27,262 nucleotides of DNA from JBEIFW01 sp040382215. Lineage in GTDB: Bacteria; Actinomycetota; Acidimicrobiia; Acidimicrobiales; Ilumatobacteraceae. Every line of letters starts with the position of its first letter. Position 1 is the first letter of the stretch. The stretch covers positions 1-27,262 of the forward strand of contig JBEIFW010000023.1 in assembly GCA_040382215.1 (NCBI GenBank), in the 5' to 3' direction. Of this stretch, positions 23,794 through 27,262 are shown in pieces. Position numbers and translations under genes: made by a program. The notes under the pieces are model-generated. The model worked only from the letters and a program-made list of their open reading frames with translations, did no database searches and was not told the DNA's origin.

Positions 23794-24723
23794 TCAGTTG
23801 TGATGCAGGTCGGTGTTGAGCCCCTGCCACTTCACGCCGGCCCGGGCGACGGCCTCGATCGCACCCGTGACGCTGTTGCGCCGGTACAGCAGACCGGGCC
23901 GGCCCGACAGCACTCGGGCCTTTACCGCTGTGCCGTCGGGGGTGGCGACGAGCGACCCGGCGGTGACGTAGCAACCCGCCTCCACGATGCAGTCGTCGCC
24001 CAAGCTGATGCCCACGCCGCCGTTGGCGCCGATCAGGCAGCGTTCGCCGATGGTTACCACCTCGGTGCCCCCGCCGGACAGGGTGCCCATGATCGAGGCC
24101 CCGCCCCCGACGTCGGAGCCGTCGCCGACGATCACACCCTGCGAGATCCGGCCCTCGACCATGGACGTGCCGAGCGTGCCGGCGTTGAAGTTGCAGAACC
24201 CCTCGTGCATCACCGTCGTGCCGGGGGCGAGGTGGGCGCCGAGGCGGACCCGGGCGGCGTCCGCGATACGGCCGCCGCCCGGCGTCACGTAGTCGGTCAT
24301 CCGCGGGAACTTGTCCACCCCGTGGACCACGAGGTGACCGCCCGCGGCCCGCACGGCGAGGCGGGCGTCGTCGAGCCGGTCGAGCGGGACCGGGCCGAGA
24401 TCGGTCCAGGCGACGTTGACGAGCTTGCCGAACAAGCCGTCGAGGTTCTGTTCGCGGGGTCGGAACACCCGGTGCGACAACAGGTGCAGGCGCAGGTAGC
24501 CGTCCACGGCGTCGGCCGGCGCGTCGTCGGTGTCGATCACGCGCTCGACCGGTCGAACGACCACGGCTCGGCGCTCGTCCCGCACCTCCCCGACCGCGGC
24601 GAATCGGGTCCGGGCCTCGGTGGGCAGCGCCTCGCCGGTGCCGACCACCGGGAACCAGGCGTCGAGGGTGGTGCCGTCGGCGAGCGCCGTCGTGGACAGA
24701 CCGATCCCGAACGCAACAGGCAT
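23794..24723 (-). CDS. dapD: Tetrahydrodipicolinate N-succinyltransferase
   Basis: A 309-aa protein of the actinobacterial DapD type; the M. tuberculosis protein is about 317 aa. Recognisable segments are LRLHLLSHRVFRP, VDKFPRMTDYVTP, RVRLGAHLAPGTTVMHEGF, GTSMVEGRISQGVIVGDGSD and GGGASIMGTLSGGGT, forming the left-handed beta-helix with hexapeptide repeats, then LSGRPGLLYRRNSVTG at the C-terminus. It transfers succinyl from succinyl-CoA to tetrahydrodipicolinate in the succinylase branch of lysine/meso-diaminopimelate synthesis, so it also feeds peptidoglycan. Its ATG overlaps the lysS stop by one base (TGATG), coupling lysine synthesis to lysyl-tRNA charging. No other dap genes are in the window. 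Confidence 0.96.
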   Translation of the reverse strand: MPVAFGIGLSTTALADGTTLDAWFPVVGTGEALPTEARTRFAAVGEVRDERRAVVVRPVERVIDTDDAPADAVDGYLRLHLLSHRVFRPREQNLDGLFGKLVNVAWTDLGPVPLDRLDDARLAVRAAGGHLVVHGVDKFPRMTDYVTPGGGRIADAARVRLGAHLAPGTTVMHEGFCNFNAGTLGTSMVEGRISQGVIVGDGSDVGGGASIMGTLSGGGTEVVTIGERCLIGANGGVGISLGDDCIVEAGCYVTAGSLVATPDGTAVKARVLSGRPGLLYRRNSVTGAIEAVARAGVKWQGLNTDLHHN

Positions 24724-26276
24724 CAGAACACCTCCGGGCGGAGCGTAGGGAACAGGATGACGTCGCGGATCGTGGTGACCCCGGCGAGCAGCATCGCCAG
24801 CCGGTCGATGCCGATACCGAGACCACCGGTCGGCGGCATGCCGTATTCGAGCGCGCGCAGGTAGTCCTCGTCGACGGTGCCGGCCTCGAGGTTGCCCGCC
24901 TCTTTGGCCCGCTGCTCGTCGTCGAACCGCTCGCGCTGCACCCGCGGGTCGTTGAGCTCGCTGTAGCCGTTCGCGAGCTCACGGCCGTTGACGACCAACT
25001 CGAACCGTTCGGTGATCCACGGGTCTTCCCGGTGCACCCGGGCGAGCGGGGACACCTCCACGGGATGACCGGTAACGAATGTCGGAGCAAGCAGGTGCCG
25101 TTCGACGAGTTCGTCGTACAACTCCATGCACAGCGAACCCGGGCCCATGTGGGCTTCGACGGCGAGGTCCTTGGCCCGGCAGATCGCGGCGAGCTCCTCG
25201 CGGTCCATCGACGGGTGCACGCGCACCCCGACGTGCTCGGCGATCAGGTCGTACATCGACGCCCGGCGCCACGGCTCGGCGAGGTCGACCGCCGTGCCGC
25301 CGATGTCGACCACCGTCGTGCCGAGCGCATCGTTTGCGGCCCGGGTGACGAGCAGTTCGGTGACGGCCATCACCTCGGTCCAGTCGCCGTAGGCCCAGTA
25401 GAGCTCCAGCATCGTGAACTCGGGGTTGTGGCGCGGCGACAGGCCCTCGTTGCGGAACACCCGGCCGATCTCGTACACGCGCTCGAGGCCGCCGACGATG
25501 AGCCGCTTGAGGTGCAGTTCGAGCGCGATCCGCAGGTAGAGCTGCATCTCGAGCGCGTTGTGGTGGGTCACGAACGGTCGGGCGTGGGCGCCGCCCGCCT
25601 CCGCGTGCAGGACCGGGGTCTCCACCTCGACGAAGTCGAGGTCGTCGAGCGTGCGGCGGATCGAGGCGATCGCCCGGTGGCGCACGGTGAACGCCCGGCG
25701 GGCATCGGCGTTGACGATCAGGTCGGCGTAGCGCTGGCGGAACCGCGTGTCGGCGTCGGTGAGACCCTTCCACTTGTCGGGCAACGGTCGGATCGCCTTG
25801 GCGAGCAACTCGACGCGCTCGACCCGGATCGACAGCTCGCCCGTGCGGGTGGTCATCACCACCCCCTCCACGCCGAGCAAGTCGCCGAGGTCGAGGTCGT
25901 CGAACGCGCCGAAGCGATCCTCGCCGATGACGGCCTTCGACACGAACAGCTGCAGGGTGCCGCTGCGGTCCTGCAGCGTCCCGAAGGCCAGCTTGCCCTG
26001 GCGCCGGCGCAGCATCAGCCGCCCGGCGACCGCGACCCGCTCGGTCGTCTCGGTGCCCGGCCCGAGCTCGCCCCAGCGCGCCCGCAGCTCGGCCAGGGTG
26101 TGCGACCGGTCGAACCGGTACGGGTAGGCCTGCCCGCCGGCGGCGCCGAAGGCGTCGACCTTGGCGAACCGGGCGGCCCGGATGGCCTCGAGTGCGCCGT
26201 GCTGCTCGGCACCGGTCGGCTCGCCGTCGGTGTTCTCCGCCGCCGCAGCGGGGTCGGTTGCGGGCGAGTCGTTCAC
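24723..26276 (-). CDS. lysS: Lysyl-tRNA synthetase, class II
   Basis: A 517-aa class II enzyme. The N-terminal OB-fold anticodon-binding domain (about 75-190) includes RRRQGKLAFGTLQDRSGTLQ. The catalytic domain follows with RQRYADLIVN, motif 1 (DDLDFVEVETPVLH), motif 2 (YEIGRVFRNEGLSPRHNPEF) and motif 3 (GLGIGIDRLAMLLAG), ending TIRDVILFPTLRP. The first about 30 residues are an acidic, low-complexity tail. It charges tRNA-Lys with lysine. GTG 26276 is chosen because a TACCGT -10 box lies nine bases upstream and the frame further upstream is an antisense shadow of the surface protein. It heads the lysS-dapD-WS/DGAT operon. Confidence 0.95.
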   Translation of the reverse strand: MNDSPATDPAAAAENTDGEPTGAEQHGALEAIRAARFAKVDAFGAAGGQAYPYRFDRSHTLAELRARWGELGPGTETTERVAVAGRLMLRRRQGKLAFGTLQDRSGTLQLFVSKAVIGEDRFGAFDDLDLGDLLGVEGVVMTTRTGELSIRVERVELLAKAIRPLPDKWKGLTDADTRFRQRYADLIVNADARRAFTVRHRAIASIRRTLDDLDFVEVETPVLHAEAGGAHARPFVTHHNALEMQLYLRIALELHLKRLIVGGLERVYEIGRVFRNEGLSPRHNPEFTMLELYWAYGDWTEVMAVTELLVTRAANDALGTTVVDIGGTAVDLAEPWRRASMYDLIAEHVGVRVHPSMDREELAAICRAKDLAVEAHMGPGSLCMELYDELVERHLLAPTFVTGHPVEVSPLARVHREDPWITERFELVVNGRELANGYSELNDPRVQRERFDDEQRAKEAGNLEAGTVDEDYLRALEYGMPPTGGLGIGIDRLAMLLAGVTTIRDVILFPTLRPEVF

Positions 26277-26285
26277 GGGGGACAG

Positions 26286-26291
26286 ACGGTA
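26286..26291 (-). promoter_or_regulatory. Leaderless -10 box of lysS
   Basis: On the minus strand TACCGT fits TANNNT and ends nine bases before GTG 26276. There is no ribosome site. No good -35 and no T-box-like leader are seen; the transcript would have almost no 5' untranslated region. Confidence 0.5.
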
Positions 26292-26373
26292 CCTGCCCGC
26301 CTCCGTACGAGCCCGGCTGGGCCGCAGCGAGCGGCGACCGGATCGCCGAGCGCTGCGGTGGCAGCATGCGGGT

Positions 26374-27262
26374 GTGGCGACGGGGCAGCGCCTGCGTTCG
26401 GGCATCGGCTGGGTGATGCGCGTCGTCGTGGGCGTTGCCGGGGTCGTCGGCCTGGTCGCCGGCGTCGGCTTCTTGCGCGGCACCGTCGACGGCCGCTCGG
26501 AAGCGCCGACGGACGCAGTCGTGGCGACGGCCAGGGTCGCAACCACCCGGGCGACCGCAACGACCGGCGTGCCCGCCCCGGCCGCCGACGTCCGCCAGGT
26601 GGCGCTCGTCGTGGGCGATCCGCGCCGGGACGGCTCGCGCACGCTCACGGCGCTGGTCACCGGGTTCGAGGTCGCCGTCGTGCGGGTGGAGTTCCGGCGT
26701 GACGGAGTGCTGCTCGGCTCGCTCGACGCCGCCCCGTGGGAACTGACCGTGCCGACGCTCGGCTCAGGCGACCACGTGCTCAACGTGCTGGTGCGCACCG
26801 CCGACGGCCGGGTGACCGCCAGCCCGCCCGTCGAGATCGGCACCGGCGGCCCGGCGGCCGACGACACGTTCCGGGTGGTCGTCGAGGGATGCTGCCCCGC
26901 CGAACCGGGCGCCCCGTTGCGGCTCTCGGCCGTCGGGGCGACCGGCAGTTTCACCCGGGTGGAGTACCTGCTCGAGGGCGAGGTGATCGCCACGTCGAAC
27001 CGCCCGCCGACCTTCGTCGCCACGACGGAGGCCGCCGCCGGTGTCGTCACCGCCCGGGGCATCGATTCGGCCGGCCGGCGTTGGCCGGCGCGCGGCGCCG
27101 TCGAGGTCGTGCTCGACACGCCCCCGACCCTGACGACGACGATCCCGCCCACCGCCGCGTCGTCCACGTCCACTGCGCCCACGTCCACTGCGCCCACGTC
27201 GCCGGCGACCACGGCGCCGACCACCGTGGCGCCGACGAAGCCGGCGACCACGGCGCCGACGA
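26374..27262 (+). CDS. Membrane-anchored surface protein with Thr/Pro tail (3' partial)
   Basis: The frame from GTG 26374 stays open to the window end (296 codons). A basic N-terminus (QRLRSGIGWVMR) precedes one hydrophobic span, VVVGVAGVVGLVAGVGFL (about 17-34), suggesting a signal anchor with the rest outside. An Ala/Thr-rich linker leads to two tandem beta-rich segments of about 75 residues, each with a hypothetical Ig-like pattern: VVRVEFRRDGVLLGS in the first and FTRVEYLLEGEVIATS in the second. They resemble the Big/Ig-like domains that often precede secreted enzymes. The end is a Thr/Pro/Ala-rich linker (TAPTSTAPTSPATTAPTT). The start could instead be GTG 26413 or ATG 26416. The function of the missing C-terminus is unknown. 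The gene is divergent from lysS. Confidence 0.7.
   Translation, partial: MATGQRLRSGIGWVMRVVVGVAGVVGLVAGVGFLRGTVDGRSEAPTDAVVATARVATTRATATTGVPAPAADVRQVALVVGDPRRDGSRTLTALVTGFEVAVVRVEFRRDGVLLGSLDAAPWELTVPTLGSGDHVLNVLVRTADGRVTASPPVEIGTGGPAADDTFRVVVEGCCPAEPGAPLRLSAVGATGSFTRVEYLLEGEVIATSNRPPTFVATTEAAAGVVTARGIDSAGRRWPARGAVEVVLDTPPTLTTTIPPTAASSTSTAPTSTAPTSPATTAPTTVAPTKPATTAPT
27166..27260 (+). repeat. In-frame repeats encoding a Thr/Pro-rich linker
   Basis: Two perfect 15-base copies (ACGTCCACTGCGCCC, 27166-27180 and 27181-27195) encode TSTAP. A 21-base unit beginning GCCGGCGACCACGGC occurs at 27201-27221 and again at 27240-27260, a 39-base period. The repeat continues into the window edge. Such codon-preserving repeats change linker length by slippage or recombination. 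Confidence 0.85.

Noticed and set aside
27166..27262. CRISPR-like repeats
   Set aside because: The units are 15 and 21 bases, adjacent or in-frame, and encode a Thr/Pro linker; there are no spacers.

Overview
The window is very GC-rich, gene-dense bacterial DNA. It carries a NucS/EndoMS mismatch endonuclease, an actinobacterial-type DapD, a wax ester synthase/DGAT, many GTG starts and TANNNT -10 boxes placed just before start codons. Together these indicate an actinobacterium (Actinomycetota). An Acidimicrobiia/Ilumatobacter-like lineage is my inference; no rRNA or other taxonomic marker is present. I see no rRNA, tRNA, CRISPR array, insertion sequence or prophage gene. No stretch over 300 bases lacks a gene or pseudogene.

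Layout. 1-436: remnant of an MFS transporter gene with an in-frame stop and an internal deletion/frameshift. 469-2162: TetR regulator and diiron ferritin-like protein as an ATGA-overlapping operon. 2245-3047: a possible tiny membrane protein, then a 206-aa unknown protein with a winged-helix-like N-terminus. 3060-5080: nucS (minus), divergent from two tandem paralogous HTH proteins that share a C-terminal domain I do not recognise. 5117-11824: UbiB/ABC1 kinase-like protein (minus), divergent from two tandem paralogous proteins ending in a PEP-utiliser phosphohistidine swivelling domain, then a beta-CASP metallo-beta-lactamase RNase. 11877-15299 (minus): ABC-2 permease and ATPase, and a D-aminoacylase-type amidohydrolase. 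15412-16197: NudC. 16225-19584 (minus): a nitric-oxide signalling operon made of a PAS-HisKA-HATPase-REC-HPt hybrid kinase, a stand-alone H-NOX haem sensor and a second, degenerate kinase. 19718-21220: ProA-like dehydrogenase with an N-terminal extension. 21240-22052 (minus): SDR oxidoreductase. 22205-22372: a 55-aa protein. 22416-26276 (minus): lysS-dapD-WS/DGAT, tightly coupled. 26374 to the end: a membrane-anchored surface protein with a Thr/Pro repeat tail, cut by the window edge.

Two architectural patterns recur. Five transcription units begin with a TANNNT box 6-9 bases before the start codon, as expected for leaderless mRNAs. At four convergent gene junctions the two opposing TGA stop codons sit inside complementary arms of one stem (for example CCTGATC/GATCAGG, twice), giving candidate bidirectional terminators built into the gene ends.

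The most interesting systems are the H-NOX cassette with its apparently inactive second kinase, the duplicated swivelling-domain proteins that lack any visible phosphate-donating domain, and the tandem HTH paralogues beside nucS.
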